Origin: Halpernia humi
Lineage (GTDB): Bacteria; Bacteroidota; Bacteroidia; Flavobacteriales; Weeksellaceae
Length of the DNA stretch: 64,000 nt
Reading direction: 5' to 3'
Assembly: GCF_900108025.1 (NCBI RefSeq)
Contig: NZ_FNUS01000006.1
Location: forward strand, 184,575 to 248,574
This document shows, piece after piece, positions 9,401 through 18,936 of this stretch. A program made the position numbers and the translations under genes. Within the stretch, counting starts at the first letter, position 1. Each line of letters starts with the position of its first letter. The notes below the pieces were generated by a model. That model was not told where the DNA came from. It ran no database searches and saw only the letters and a program-made list of their open reading frames with translations.

Positions 9401-12400
9401 TTTAATTGGAAATGCAACTACCACAGGAACGCCACCCGCGCCTTGTATTCCTTCTACAATTGCTCCAAATAATGTTGATCGCTATATTGATCGTGTTGCT
9501 TTTATAGGAACTATGGTTGAAACAAATAATACAAGCACCTATTCTACAACCACGCCCGGTTATGAAGATTTTACTGGTTTGGCGACCAAAGCGGTACAAG
9601 CGCAGGGCGAAGGCGTTAATATGATTGTAGAATCCATCGGTGGAAGAGCTAAATTAAAAGTGTGGGTAGATTGGAATAAAGATGGTGTATTTGATGAATC
9701 TGAATTGGTTTATAATCCCGGAACCGCAGGTATTTCAAGTACATTTGGATTTGTAATTCCTACTGGAACTGTGCCCGGTAATTACAGAATAAGAGTTAGA
9801 ACTTTTAATAGTTTTTATGATGATGGAAATCCAGCAAATGGTAGTCCTGATGAATATTTTGGCTATAATTTTAATGCTTGTGAACCTTTTAATACTGGAA
9901 CTGTTAGTACTTATACTTCATCACAATATGGCGAAGCTGAAGATTATTTATTTACAGTAATCGAGCGCTCACCTACAAATATTTCGACTACAACTGGCGG
10001 CCAAGTTTGTAATTCTGGTACTGTTACTCTAAGTGCAACGGGAACCGCAGGAACCACAGAATACCACTGGTATGCGAGTGCAACTGGAGGGTCTCAATTA
10101 ACAGGCTCACCAACCACTGGAAGTTGGACTACACCTAATATTTCTGCAACTACAACCTATTATGTCGCTTCTTCTAATGGAACTACTGAATCTTTAGTAA
10201 GAAAACCAGTAGTGGCAAAAGTAAATCCTACACCAACTTTAACTTTCACACCAACTATTCCAGAAGTATGTGGTCAAAATGCTGAAATAGTAGTTTCTGC
10301 ATCTGGCGATAAAGAGGTGGTAAATTTATTATCTGAAGATTTTGAAGCAGGAGGTTTAGGCGCTTTCACCAATGTTAATTCTGATGCTACAAGTTCAGTA
10401 ATACAAGCAGATACCAAATGGACCAATAGACCAAGTACCTTTGTACCAACAGCAGGAGTATCTTGGAAACCTGCTATTTCAACAGGTTTAGCGCCAAATG
10501 ATTTTGCGTTGGCAACATCAGATTCAGCAACTCCGCCTTATGAATTAGTAGAAAATTCTTTGGTTTCAGGAACTTTAAATTCTACTAATTACTTGAATTT
10601 AACAATGACTTTAAAATTTTATTATTCAAGATATTATCCAGATGGTACAAACCCTGATGTTGAGTTTGCTAGTATAGAAATTTCTACTGATGGCGGAATG
10701 ACTTGGACACCATTGCAAACTTTTACTGCTGATACTGGAATTGGAACCGTATTTACAAATTTAACCTATGATTTAAGTGCTTATATCAATAAAACTAACT
10801 TGAAAATCAGATTTCTACATCACTCTTTAGGAAGCGTTTCTGGTTGGTTGCCAGATGGAGTAGCAGTAGATGATGTTTTAATTTATGGTGAAAAACCGCT
10901 TTCAACTAATTTTGCTTGGTCAAGTTCTACGTCTTCTATATTTGCATCAGATTGTGTATCTCCACCACCACCAGGCGGTTCATCTAGTATTTGTCTTAAA
11001 CCTTTACCAGGTGATTATGAAACCAAACAAGTTTTTAATTTACAGGCAACAGCACTTTTAAGCAACAGTTGTGATGTTACAGGTAGCGTATTGGTTCCTA
11101 ATAATAATAAAATTTGGAATGTAGGAAGTAGTGACTGGAATACTGCCAGTTGGCTGCCAAATAGTGCCATTCCAGATATTACAAAATGTGTTATCATCAA
11201 GCAACCTGTCGTATTAAATTCAGGTGCAAATGGATTCGCAAGAAATGTTACGGTGGAACCTGGGGGCTCTTTACAAATAATGGGTGGTAAAACTTTAACG
11301 GTTGATGATTTCTTAGTTAATAATTCTACTGCTGACAAAGTAAACTTAGAAAGCGATGCTAACTTACTTCAGAATAATGCAACTGCTGTAAATGTTGGTA
11401 GTATTACTGCCAAAAGATTAACTGGTGCATTGAGAAATAATCCAGGAACTGCGGTAGATTACGTTTATTGGGGCTCACCAGTTTTAGGGCAACAGACAAA
11501 AGGTGCAGGTGGTTTTTCTCCAGGAACCCCAAATGCATACTTCTTTTCTTACAGAGAGTCTAACGACCGATTTTATGAAACAACAGATCCTACTTTTGTA
11601 CCAGGAAAAGGTTATGCAGTGCGAGCTGAAGGAGGAAGTAAAACCTATACCTTCCAAGGAAAACCAAATAATGGTGATATCAGTTATAGTCTTGCTAAAT
11701 CTGCGGATACTCCGAATACTGTTGACCCTAGTAAACCATACGTTCATGGTTATAATCTGGTGGCAAATCCATATCCATCAAATATTGATTTTAATGAATT
11801 GTATTTGGCAAATTCGAGTTTGATTTATAATACCGCGTGGTTTTGGACTAATAATGTCTATGAACCCGTACAACAAGGTTCTAAATACAACGGAAATAAT
11901 TATTCTGTGATTAATGGTACAGGTGGTGTTACTTCAACATATTCCACCTACACAGGAAGTGTCGCTTCAAATGGAATTATTAAAGTAGGGCAAGGTTTTA
12001 TAGTACAGGCCAAAGGTAGCGGAACTTTAAATTTTAAAAACAGTTACAATACGGGTCATGATTTGCGAACCGGATCTGCAGGTGTCGGATTTTTCCAAAA
12101 AGGGGCGGCACAAAAAAATAGATTTTGGCTTACTTTAACCAATCCTAATAACATTGTAAATACACAGCTTATAGGCTACATTGCAGGCGCAACTGATGGT
12201 TTTGAGCAAGATTATGACAATGAAGCGTTTGATGATTATTCAGATTTGTTTTACTCTAGTTTAGCTGGCAAAAAACTTTTAATACAAGGAAAAAGTGAAA
12301 ATTTCACACCAGATGATACTGTAGATTTAGGCACGAATATTAGCCTAAATGGTACTTATACAATTGCATTAGAAAAAGGCGAAGGTATTTTTGCTTCTGG

Positions 12401-12776
12401 CCAAAACATTTATTTAAAAGATAAAGCCAACGGAACAGTAACCAATCTATCTCAAAATAATTATGTTTTCCAAGCCACTTCTGGCCTATCTGAAAATAGA
12501 TTTGAAATTATTTATAAACCAGAAGAAGTGCTTTCTACTGGTGATGTAACTCAAGATAATCTTTGGATTTACAGAGATGCTAATGATTTCGTAGTAAAAG
12601 CCTCTCAAAAAATTAAAGCATTAGCGCTTTATGATGCTTCTGGCAGATTAATTTTAACAACAAAACCAGCGGCTTTGGAAACCAAGATAGATGGAAATAG
12701 ACTGTTGAACGGTGTATTTGTTTTAAAAATTAATTTAGCAAATGGCGAAGAGATTACCAGAAAAATCAGGAAATAA
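6489..12776 (+). CDS. Very large T9SS sorting domain protein with GEVED, FN3-like and Ig-like domains (2095 aa)
   Basis: Secreted multidomain surface protein. A ~45-residue leader with signal peptide ends FTNVFGQ. Domain order: Ig-like regions (~60-360), a fibronectin III-like domain (TTYYWRVVARNSCG), GEVED-type domains at roughly 515-595, 780-852 and 1055-1155 (each with a DWN.(N/D)G.F motif and ending in (G)E(G/A)EDY or MEDY), two copies of a ~115-residue module starting C-PTAQPTAL at ~598 and ~861, an Ig-like domain near 1160-1270, a MAM/choice-of-anchor-like domain at ~1278-1468, then the module shared with the neighbours from ~1542 (DYVYWGSP at ~1657) and the T9SS sorting domain from ~2015. 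GEVED domains occur in secreted bacterial proteins, often with adhesin or enzyme partners; none of the segments shows catalytic residues, so adhesin is the best guess. Confidence 0.87.
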   Translation: MPKNYYLLKIKNFLINVLRVSKLKVNTNNLFVVLLTLFSFTNVFGQVNITAPNLSISTCSFPSDYSTLPQIQIQESNNANIANQGNGRTIILTAPTNFEFNPGVGTIADRNRDVSNSTIVVTSTTITITYDCNATAQRDRWRINGIQIRAINFASTGDITRTGGNGTVNGLTNGTALTNTLTSTYTPLLPNGGGAANVCVGANTPAFTNSTTGGVWSITNGTGSATVTTGGVVTGVTAGTVNVVYTIGGCSVSSALLINPPPTITSQPSATSTCTTGTATFSVTATGATTYQWRRNGVALTNVAPYSGVNTAALTITNPAAAIAGNFDVVVSNATCSSTSTARALTVNTTPATVTTPVPTNGATNVCYTGSGSINSISWAASAGATSYDVYFGAGSVPGTITANVTTNSYNTGALAANTTYYWRVVARNSCGVAVSSATFTFTTSSAPCYCASSGGNITDGITGVNFNTINNLNTSVNTGYNDYTTLSTTITKGFTYDLNVYINTGGPYTNYQTVYIDWNGNGDFTDAGESYNLGTATNVTNGLTSINPLSITVPPGAITGTVRMRIQSKYNSATTGPCDTGFDGEGEDYSLNIIDIVACTSPTAQPTALNLSVSGTTINGTFTAASPAAQSYLVIANTTGVAPTITNGTAYAIGDVLGGTNFVVDNDTNTSLSASSLIPFTKYYFFIYSMNNICTGGPLYLTTSPLIGNATTSYCTPTGTGSGYPITNVKFGTLFNNNSTATTFYEDFSTITANVTGGSIYNLSVTATGNTFAGNTFYQYAFFDWNNNGSFSDPGETYLLGSYNTLTATFNKDIIIPPDAYVGKIRMRVANSFYGILSPCATAGYFQMEDYSLNVAKAPDCTVPTAQPTALVLTPGATSIAGSFTAASPASQNYLVIMNSTGVAPTSQITNGTTYTIGSSIGVSNTVIDTDNNTTFTAAGLNTNTTYYFFIYSMSALCIGGPLYNTNPTVLIGNATTTGTPPAPCIPSTIAPNNVDRYIDRVAFIGTMVETNNTSTYSTTTPGYEDFTGLATKAVQAQGEGVNMIVESIGGRAKLKVWVDWNKDGVFDESELVYNPGTAGISSTFGFVIPTGTVPGNYRIRVRTFNSFYDDGNPANGSPDEYFGYNFNACEPFNTGTVSTYTSSQYGEAEDYLFTVIERSPTNISTTTGGQVCNSGTVTLSATGTAGTTEYHWYASATGGSQLTGSPTTGSWTTPNISATTTYYVASSNGTTESLVRKPVVAKVNPTPTLTFTPTIPEVCGQNAEIVVSASGDKEVVNLLSEDFEAGGLGAFTNVNSDATSSVIQADTKWTNRPSTFVPTAGVSWKPAISTGLAPNDFALATSDSATPPYELVENSLVSGTLNSTNYLNLTMTLKFYYSRYYPDGTNPDVEFASIEISTDGGMTWTPLQTFTADTGIGTVFTNLTYDLSAYINKTNLKIRFLHHSLGSVSGWLPDGVAVDDVLIYGEKPLSTNFAWSSSTSSIFASDCVSPPPPGGSSSICLKPLPGDYETKQVFNLQATALLSNSCDVTGSVLVPNNNKIWNVGSSDWNTASWLPNSAIPDITKCVIIKQPVVLNSGANGFARNVTVEPGGSLQIMGGKTLTVDDFLVNNSTADKVNLESDANLLQNNATAVNVGSITAKRLTGALRNNPGTAVDYVYWGSPVLGQQTKGAGGFSPGTPNAYFFSYRESNDRFYETTDPTFVPGKGYAVRAEGGSKTYTFQGKPNNGDISYSLAKSADTPNTVDPSKPYVHGYNLVANPYPSNIDFNELYLANSSLIYNTAWFWTNNVYEPVQQGSKYNGNNYSVINGTGGVTSTYSTYTGSVASNGIIKVGQGFIVQAKGSGTLNFKNSYNTGHDLRTGSAGVGFFQKGAAQKNRFWLTLTNPNNIVNTQLIGYIAGATDGFEQDYDNEAFDDYSDLFYSSLAGKKLLIQGKSENFTPDDTVDLGTNISLNGTYTIALEKGEGIFASGQNIYLKDKANGTVTNLSQNNYVFQATSGLSENRFEIIYKPEEVLSTGDVTQDNLWIYRDANDFVVKASQKIKALALYDASGRLILTTKPAALETKIDGNRLLNGVFVLKINLANGEEITRKIRK

Positions 12777-12797
12777 ATAATTATAATTGCTGTAGTT

Positions 12798-12830
12798 AAA
12801 AGCCACCTTTCTAGAAGGGTGGCTTTTCTA
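12798..12830 (+). terminator. Rho-independent terminator
   Basis: A self-complementary stretch AAAAGCCACC...GGTGGCTTTT with CTAG at its centre, 21 bp after the stop of the 2095-aa protein gene. Confidence 0.8.
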
Positions 12831-13034
12831 TTTCTATCTATTTAAAATTTCAATAAAAACTTTCTTTTTTTTAAATTAAATTAATTTTTTTTTAGTTAAA
12901 ATAAATTGTAAAAAAACCTGTCAAGTCCTGAAAACATTCGTTTTTGTGCATTTATATTTAACTTAATCTAAACTTATAGCAATTAAATTTCGTATGTGTT
13001 AAGGAAAATTAATACTCTGTATTTATAAATAGTG

Positions 13035-13043
13035 TATTTTTAC
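13035..13043 (+). promoter_or_regulatory. Candidate -7 element upstream of the 1889-aa protein gene
   Basis: TATTTTTAC ends 19 bp before the start codon. Together with an upstream AAAATTAATA and a TGTATT segment it matches the arrangement before the 18937 gene, so the two genes appear to share a promoter type. Confidence 0.45.
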
Positions 13044-13062
13044 AGTCACAATTTAACGCAAG

Positions 13063-16000
13063 ATGAAAAAAAATTTATACTCTGATAAGGGTCTTTATAG
13101 ACTTCTTATGCCCATCAACAAAGGAAAAAAGCCCTTTTACAAATTCTTTTTATTACTTTTTTTTACATTATCTTCTGCTGGGGTTTTTGGGCAGATTACA
13201 GTAAGTTATAGTTTTACAGGTGGATCGACTTCTGGTACAGTAGATAGTAATATATCTTTCATTACTGACAAAGGTAATTCTGCAAATCCGCCTGCAATAT
13301 TTTCAAATCAATTACGATTATATCAAAATGCCACAAAAGGAGGGATAATTATAATTACGCCTATTAACGGAGCGGTAATTAGCTCAGTCGTTGTTCATGC
13401 TTCAGGCACTACTGGACCTGCAGGCTATACGGCAGATGGAGTTTTTGTTTCTAATTTAGCTGCTTCCACGACTTATACAATGAGCGGTTTAAGTGCAACA
13501 TCTCAAGTAGAGTTTTACCAACGTGATGCAAATAGTGCTAATAGAATTTATGTTGATTCATTTTCGGTAACCTATAGCATACCTGCAACTGGTAAAACCT
13601 CAAATGGAAGTGGAAATTGGAATACAGCTTCGACTTGGTTGCCATCAGGCGTTCCGACAGCCACAGATATTGTAACAATCAGACCTCAAGACATTGTTTA
13701 TAATGATGTCGCTGGTTTACAAAGAAAAGCAGCAACCAACGTTAATGGTGGTTTTCGGGTGGAGCAAGGATCGTCTGTAGATTCCAGCGTTTCTGGCGCA
13801 GTTAATTTTACATATGGTGCGGCAGGAACATTAATTTTTAATAATTCATCTGGGACTTACGGAGTTAATAATTCGGATACTTACTGGCCAGTCACAGATG
13901 GTCCGGTAAACGTTACCGTTATCAATGATGGCGGTATTACGCTCAATGCTGCCAGAACGGTAAACGGTAATTTTAATACGTCATCTTATATTTTTAACAT
14001 TAATAATATTACGATTGGCACCAATGGAACGCTTCAATTAAATTCAGGTTATGGATTTTCTGGATCGGTGGGACCAAAATATGGCAGCAATTCTTTATTA
14101 AAATACAATTCTGGCGGCACACCTGGAAGAAATGTGGAATGGAACCAATCTTCCGGAACTATTGGCACAACGGCAGGATATCCAAATAATGTTCAAATAA
14201 GTAATAATACCACTTTAAATTTCCCAAATGGATCTTCAGGTTCATTTAAAGCCAATGGAAATTTAGTAATTGATGCTGGCTCTTCTTTATACCAAGATTA
14301 TGGTGGAAGTGCCGGATTGATTGTTGGCGGTAATTTAAATTTAAACGGAATATTAAAACTTGGAAATGCTTTTGGTGGAGATTTTACTTTAGGTGGAAAT
14401 TGGACAAATTCTGGTACGTTCACATCAAACAATAGAGCGGTTTTTTTTAATGGAACAAGCAATCAAACCATTACTGGTGCAACTACTTTTGATTATCTTA
14501 CCATTAATAATTCAGCGGGCGTTACATTAGCGAATAATGTTACCAATAATAAAACTTTAGATTTCACCAATGGAAAAATTACTTTAGGCGCAAATAACCT
14601 CACGATAGGAAATACTGGCACAATTATAAATTTCAGTAATTCAAAATATATTGTAACAAATGGTACAGGACAACTTAAGCAAAATGTAGCTGCATCTTCT
14701 GTAAATTTTCCCGTTGGACCTTCTGCATCTTTATACAATCCAATTTCTGTTACAAACTCTGGAACTTCTGATGTTTATGGCTTTAGAGTATCACAAGGTG
14801 TTGCCGATGCATCAGATATTAATTTAATGGTTAATGATTCTTGGTATGTAAGTGAAGCCGTTTCAGGAGGTGGAAATCTGCGCGTTTCCCCGCAATGGAA
14901 TGCAGCCGATGAAGGCTCGAACTTTTCCGCAGTAACTGGCGATAATTTTATCGAATTGTACAGTCCGAGTATCACTTCTTTTCCTGCATCCGTATCCGGA
15001 CAATCTGCTGCGTTAACCAATTCTGGAGATAATTTCACCAATACTCTGTCTGGTACGCAATATTTTTCTGTTTCAAAACGCAGCGCTCCGGTTATAAACA
15101 GTTTACTCACTGCAACTGCTTACCAAACGGTGGCTTTTACGTATAATATTACCGCAACCAATTCACCTACAAGTTTCACGGCTACGGGACTTCCTACCGG
15201 ATTGACTGTAGATACGACAACTGGAATTATTTCGGGGGCAACTTCAGCAGCAGTAGGCGATTACAATGTTACTATTACTGCCACAAATAGCCGTGGAACA
15301 GACTCGAAAATTTTAGTGATTACCGTTGCTGCTTCGCCTTGTTTTTATGAAGATTTTTCTTCAATAACTTCTGGCAGTAGTACTTCTACAGGTGGTTCAG
15401 GTACAGTTTGGGGTGGAAATACAAATTTCCCAACGAACACAAAGGCTTATGAAGCAGGTGGCGCGGTAAGATTAGGAAGTGGAAGTGGAATTGGATCTAT
15501 AACATCTACGGCATTATCAGGAGTGAGTGGAAATGTTGTAGTTTCAATTGATGTTAAAGGTTGGACAACAGTTGAAGGTGATTTGAAAGTTACGCTTAAC
15601 GGTGTTTCACAAACCGCCGCATATAGCGCCACAATTTCTGATGCTTTTGAAACGAAATCCTTTTCATTTACAAGCGTGCCTGCAGGTTCTACTTTAGAAA
15701 TAGAAACTACAACAAAAAGAGCTTTTATTGATAACGTAAAAATATCTTGTACACCAATAGTTAAAAAATATTATAAAAGTAGAGGGACTGGCGGTAACTG
15801 GAACAGTGCATCAAGTTGGGATTCTTCTACCGATAATATTACATTTACCGCTTCTACAGATGTCCCTACAAAAGATAATGCCAATTCAATTATCATTCAA
15901 AATGGTCAAAAAATAACCATTAATTCTTCTGGAGTTTCTATGACTGAAACCACAGTTCAAAGTGGTGGAACTTTGGAAATTACCACGACAGATTCATTTG

Positions 16001-18732
16001 ATCTTTCAGGTTCTAATGATAAAGAATTGATTATTGAAGATGGAGGTTCTTTTTTAGTAAATTCCGCAGGTACTTTTACTAAGCCCACAGGAAATGCTTA
16101 TGCACTTGTAAAAACGGGAGGAAAACTTATTGCGGGGCCAAATATGACAAGTGGCACTTCTTTTAGTAATGCTTATTTAGGAAGAATTGAAGGTTTGTTT
16201 TATTTTGGAGATCAGTCAATCTGTGAATGGTCTTGTCCTAATACAGTTTTGGGATCCTCTTCACCTACAGATAGTGATTTCTTTTTTCCTGAAAATGTGG
16301 GAGATATGCCGATTTTCAGAATAAGCACTTTACCAATGTACCCTTTTGGATCATCTATTGATAATATTTTCTACGCGGTTCTAGAAGCGAATGCAAATTT
16401 TTCATTAACAGGATCTGGTTCAAAAACATTTAATGGTGGAATCAAAGGAACTGCAACTGTAACGCAAAATTCAGGTAGTGGAAAATTAATTTTAGGGGAT
16501 GGCTCAAATATTCCTGTAATTGGCGGTTCTGTTACATTAAATGTTTTAAACACAGGTTTACAATTACCAAACGGAGCCGAAGTTCCAATTGATGCAAATG
16601 TATTAATCACAAGTAGCGCAGAAAATAATTCTATTAATAGACAAGGTGGAAATCTTACTGTTGATGGCACTTTAGATATTACCAATATGAGAATTACAAA
16701 TACTTCAACAGGTGGTGTTGTCGTAAATGGAACTTTAAGAACGGCGAATTCTGGTGGATTATATGGAACTGGTTCTGCAATTGTAGATGGAAATTTAGAT
16801 TTAAATAATGGAAGTACAATTGAATATTATGCTACGGTAAACCAAGAGATAAGCTCTGCACCAAATTATTATAATATCACTTTTTCAGGTGCTGGTATTA
16901 AAACTACGCAAGGAAAAATTGATGTCAATATTGATGGATTGGTTAAAATTACAGGAACCACAACTGTGGATGCCACTTCAAATTTAGCATCTACGGGGTC
17001 TAACAATACCGCATTTACAATGGATGGTGGCAGGTTAATTATTCGCACAGGCGGTACACAACCAAATATGCAGGGAAATTATAACCTAACAGGTGGCGTT
17101 GTTGAATTTGCATCTACTTCTGCTACAAATATTAGAACTAGTTCGCCTCCAAATCAATATTATAATGTGGATGTCTCCGGAACAAACGTTAAATCTGGAG
17201 GCAAGAAGTTTATCGTAAATAATCTTCTAAAACTAACCACCGCCACTGCAGTTTTAAATATCCCAGATGAAACTGATGGTAACAATCCCTACGTTGTAAC
17301 TGCTAAAAAAGGACTTCAAGTAGTGACTGATGCAGTCTTTCATCTTGGCAATAATGCCAATTTAATGCAAGATGATGATGCAGTAAATTCTGGAAATATT
17401 TTAGTAGATAGAATTGCAATTTTACCAAATAATGGCTATAATTATTGGGCAGCGCCAGTTTCTGGGCAGCCACTTTTGGGCAATACTTTCTCGCCCGGAA
17501 CTCCAGATAATAGAATTTTTGATTACCGAGAATCAAATGACCGTTTTTATGGAACAGGTGATACCACATTTCAAATCGGAAAAGGATATGCTATAAAAGG
17601 TGGAACCGCGGATGATGGAACAACTCCGCATCGTTTTAATTTTAAAGGTGTTCCAAATAATGGAAACCTTTTTACATCAACTTTGAATTGTACAAGTTGT
17701 TCATCTACAAATAAAGATCATGGCTACAACCTGATTGGTAATCCGTATCCCTCGAATTTAGATTTTGATTTATTTTGGAGTTCTAACCAAAGCAGCATGT
17801 ATAGCACGGCTTATTTTTGGACAAACAACACTTATACGGCCAATCAACAAGGTTCTAATTATAGCGGTGCAAATTACGCCATATATAACGGAACTGGGGG
17901 AAATCCTGCTGCTTACCAAGGAACTTCCGCCGGACCGACGCCAACTTCCTCCATTAAACCTGGGCAAGGTTTTATCATTCAAATGAAACAGGCTGCAAGT
18001 TTAAATTTTAATAATACAATGCGTAATCCAGCGCAGTCCGTTTTTTTTAATAATAAATTTACAAGCGAAAAAGACCGTTTTCACTTAACTTTAACTTCAC
18101 CCTCGAACATTAGTAACGTACTTCTAATAGGTTATGTTCCAGGCGCAACCGATAATTATGAAGGAGATTTTGATGCTGATTTAATAGTAGAAGGCTCAGA
18201 TTCTTTTTACTCTAAATTAGGAAACAGCAAACTAGCCATTCAAGGGAGAAATTATCCATTATTAACTACTGATGTTGTGCCTTTAGGTGCAGTGTACTAC
18301 CAAACAGGCTCATACAAAATTAGTTTGAGTGATAGTGAAGGTATTTTTAAAACTGAACAAGATATTTACTTAAAAGACAAAGTTTTAAATCAAACCATTA
18401 ATTTATCTAAACAAGATTATACTTTTTCTGCGGTGAAAGGAACGGTTGACAATCGCTTTGAAATTATTTATAAACCAGAAGAAGTGCTTTCTACAGGCGA
18501 TGTGAAGCAAGATCATCTTAAGATTTACAGAGATGCAAACGATTTTGTAATAAAAACATCACAAAAAATTAATGAACTAAACCTTTATGATGCTTCTGCT
18601 AGATTAATTTTTACGTCAAATCCAGATTCTGTTGAAACCAAAATCGATGGAAATAGACTCTTGAACGGCGTATTTGTACTAAAAATAAAACTAATTTCTG
18701 GCGAAATTATTACAAGAAAAATCAGGAAATAG
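13063..18732 (+). CDS. Very large T9SS sorting domain protein with beta-helix-like region (1889 aa)
   Basis: Secreted surface protein starting with a ~43-residue leader and signal peptide (FFTLSSAGVFGQ). Residues ~180-620 are rich in GNWNTASTW and NLTI/GTL-type strands and resemble a beta-helix or autotransporter-like stack. A putative Ig domain of the He_PIG type lies near 680-757 (TGLPTGLTVDTTTGIISG), followed by a choice-of-anchor-like domain (FYEDFSSITSG) to ~905. A second GNWNSASSWDSS strand-rich region spans ~910-1420, then the module shared with its neighbours (YNYWAAP at ~1459) and the T9SS sorting domain from ~1809. The shared module is the most divergent of the four. No catalytic motif seen; adhesin or extracellular matrix role inferred. 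Confidence 0.86.
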   Translation: MKKNLYSDKGLYRLLMPINKGKKPFYKFFLLLFFTLSSAGVFGQITVSYSFTGGSTSGTVDSNISFITDKGNSANPPAIFSNQLRLYQNATKGGIIIITPINGAVISSVVVHASGTTGPAGYTADGVFVSNLAASTTYTMSGLSATSQVEFYQRDANSANRIYVDSFSVTYSIPATGKTSNGSGNWNTASTWLPSGVPTATDIVTIRPQDIVYNDVAGLQRKAATNVNGGFRVEQGSSVDSSVSGAVNFTYGAAGTLIFNNSSGTYGVNNSDTYWPVTDGPVNVTVINDGGITLNAARTVNGNFNTSSYIFNINNITIGTNGTLQLNSGYGFSGSVGPKYGSNSLLKYNSGGTPGRNVEWNQSSGTIGTTAGYPNNVQISNNTTLNFPNGSSGSFKANGNLVIDAGSSLYQDYGGSAGLIVGGNLNLNGILKLGNAFGGDFTLGGNWTNSGTFTSNNRAVFFNGTSNQTITGATTFDYLTINNSAGVTLANNVTNNKTLDFTNGKITLGANNLTIGNTGTIINFSNSKYIVTNGTGQLKQNVAASSVNFPVGPSASLYNPISVTNSGTSDVYGFRVSQGVADASDINLMVNDSWYVSEAVSGGGNLRVSPQWNAADEGSNFSAVTGDNFIELYSPSITSFPASVSGQSAALTNSGDNFTNTLSGTQYFSVSKRSAPVINSLLTATAYQTVAFTYNITATNSPTSFTATGLPTGLTVDTTTGIISGATSAAVGDYNVTITATNSRGTDSKILVITVAASPCFYEDFSSITSGSSTSTGGSGTVWGGNTNFPTNTKAYEAGGAVRLGSGSGIGSITSTALSGVSGNVVVSIDVKGWTTVEGDLKVTLNGVSQTAAYSATISDAFETKSFSFTSVPAGSTLEIETTTKRAFIDNVKISCTPIVKKYYKSRGTGGNWNSASSWDSSTDNITFTASTDVPTKDNANSIIIQNGQKITINSSGVSMTETTVQSGGTLEITTTDSFDLSGSNDKELIIEDGGSFLVNSAGTFTKPTGNAYALVKTGGKLIAGPNMTSGTSFSNAYLGRIEGLFYFGDQSICEWSCPNTVLGSSSPTDSDFFFPENVGDMPIFRISTLPMYPFGSSIDNIFYAVLEANANFSLTGSGSKTFNGGIKGTATVTQNSGSGKLILGDGSNIPVIGGSVTLNVLNTGLQLPNGAEVPIDANVLITSSAENNSINRQGGNLTVDGTLDITNMRITNTSTGGVVVNGTLRTANSGGLYGTGSAIVDGNLDLNNGSTIEYYATVNQEISSAPNYYNITFSGAGIKTTQGKIDVNIDGLVKITGTTTVDATSNLASTGSNNTAFTMDGGRLIIRTGGTQPNMQGNYNLTGGVVEFASTSATNIRTSSPPNQYYNVDVSGTNVKSGGKKFIVNNLLKLTTATAVLNIPDETDGNNPYVVTAKKGLQVVTDAVFHLGNNANLMQDDDAVNSGNILVDRIAILPNNGYNYWAAPVSGQPLLGNTFSPGTPDNRIFDYRESNDRFYGTGDTTFQIGKGYAIKGGTADDGTTPHRFNFKGVPNNGNLFTSTLNCTSCSSTNKDHGYNLIGNPYPSNLDFDLFWSSNQSSMYSTAYFWTNNTYTANQQGSNYSGANYAIYNGTGGNPAAYQGTSAGPTPTSSIKPGQGFIIQMKQAASLNFNNTMRNPAQSVFFNNKFTSEKDRFHLTLTSPSNISNVLLIGYVPGATDNYEGDFDADLIVEGSDSFYSKLGNSKLAIQGRNYPLLTTDVVPLGAVYYQTGSYKISLSDSEGIFKTEQDIYLKDKVLNQTINLSKQDYTFSAVKGTVDNRFEIIYKPEEVLSTGDVKQDHLKIYRDANDFVIKTSQKINELNLYDASARLIFTSNPDSVETKIDGNRLLNGVFVLKIKLISGEIITRKIRK

Positions 18733-18753
18733 AAAATAATTTTAATTTAATTT

Positions 18754-18786
18754 AAAAGCCGACTTTCTAAAAGTTGGCTTTTTTTG
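18754..18786 (+). terminator. Rho-independent terminator
   Basis: AAAAGCCGACTTTC pairs with AAAGTTGGCTTTT (one G-U pair) and runs into a T tract, 21 bp after the stop of the 1889-aa protein gene. Confidence 0.8.
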
Positions 18787-18908
18787 GCTAAACACAAATT
18801 TAACATTCAAGCCCAATCTATTGTCTCAAAATGATTTAATGTACTGTTTAACAAACACTTAAGAAATGTTAAATGTTAACAAAAATTAATATGTATTGAT
18901 ATTTTTAG

Positions 18909-18917
18909 TATTTTTAC
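18909..18917 (+). promoter_or_regulatory. Candidate -7 element upstream of the 1181-aa protein gene
   Basis: TATTTTTAC sits 19 bp before the ATG, exactly the distance seen for the 13063 gene, and is preceded by AAAATTAATA and TGTATT as there. Confidence 0.45.
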
Positions 18918-18936
18918 TTTAAATAATTTATTTGTG

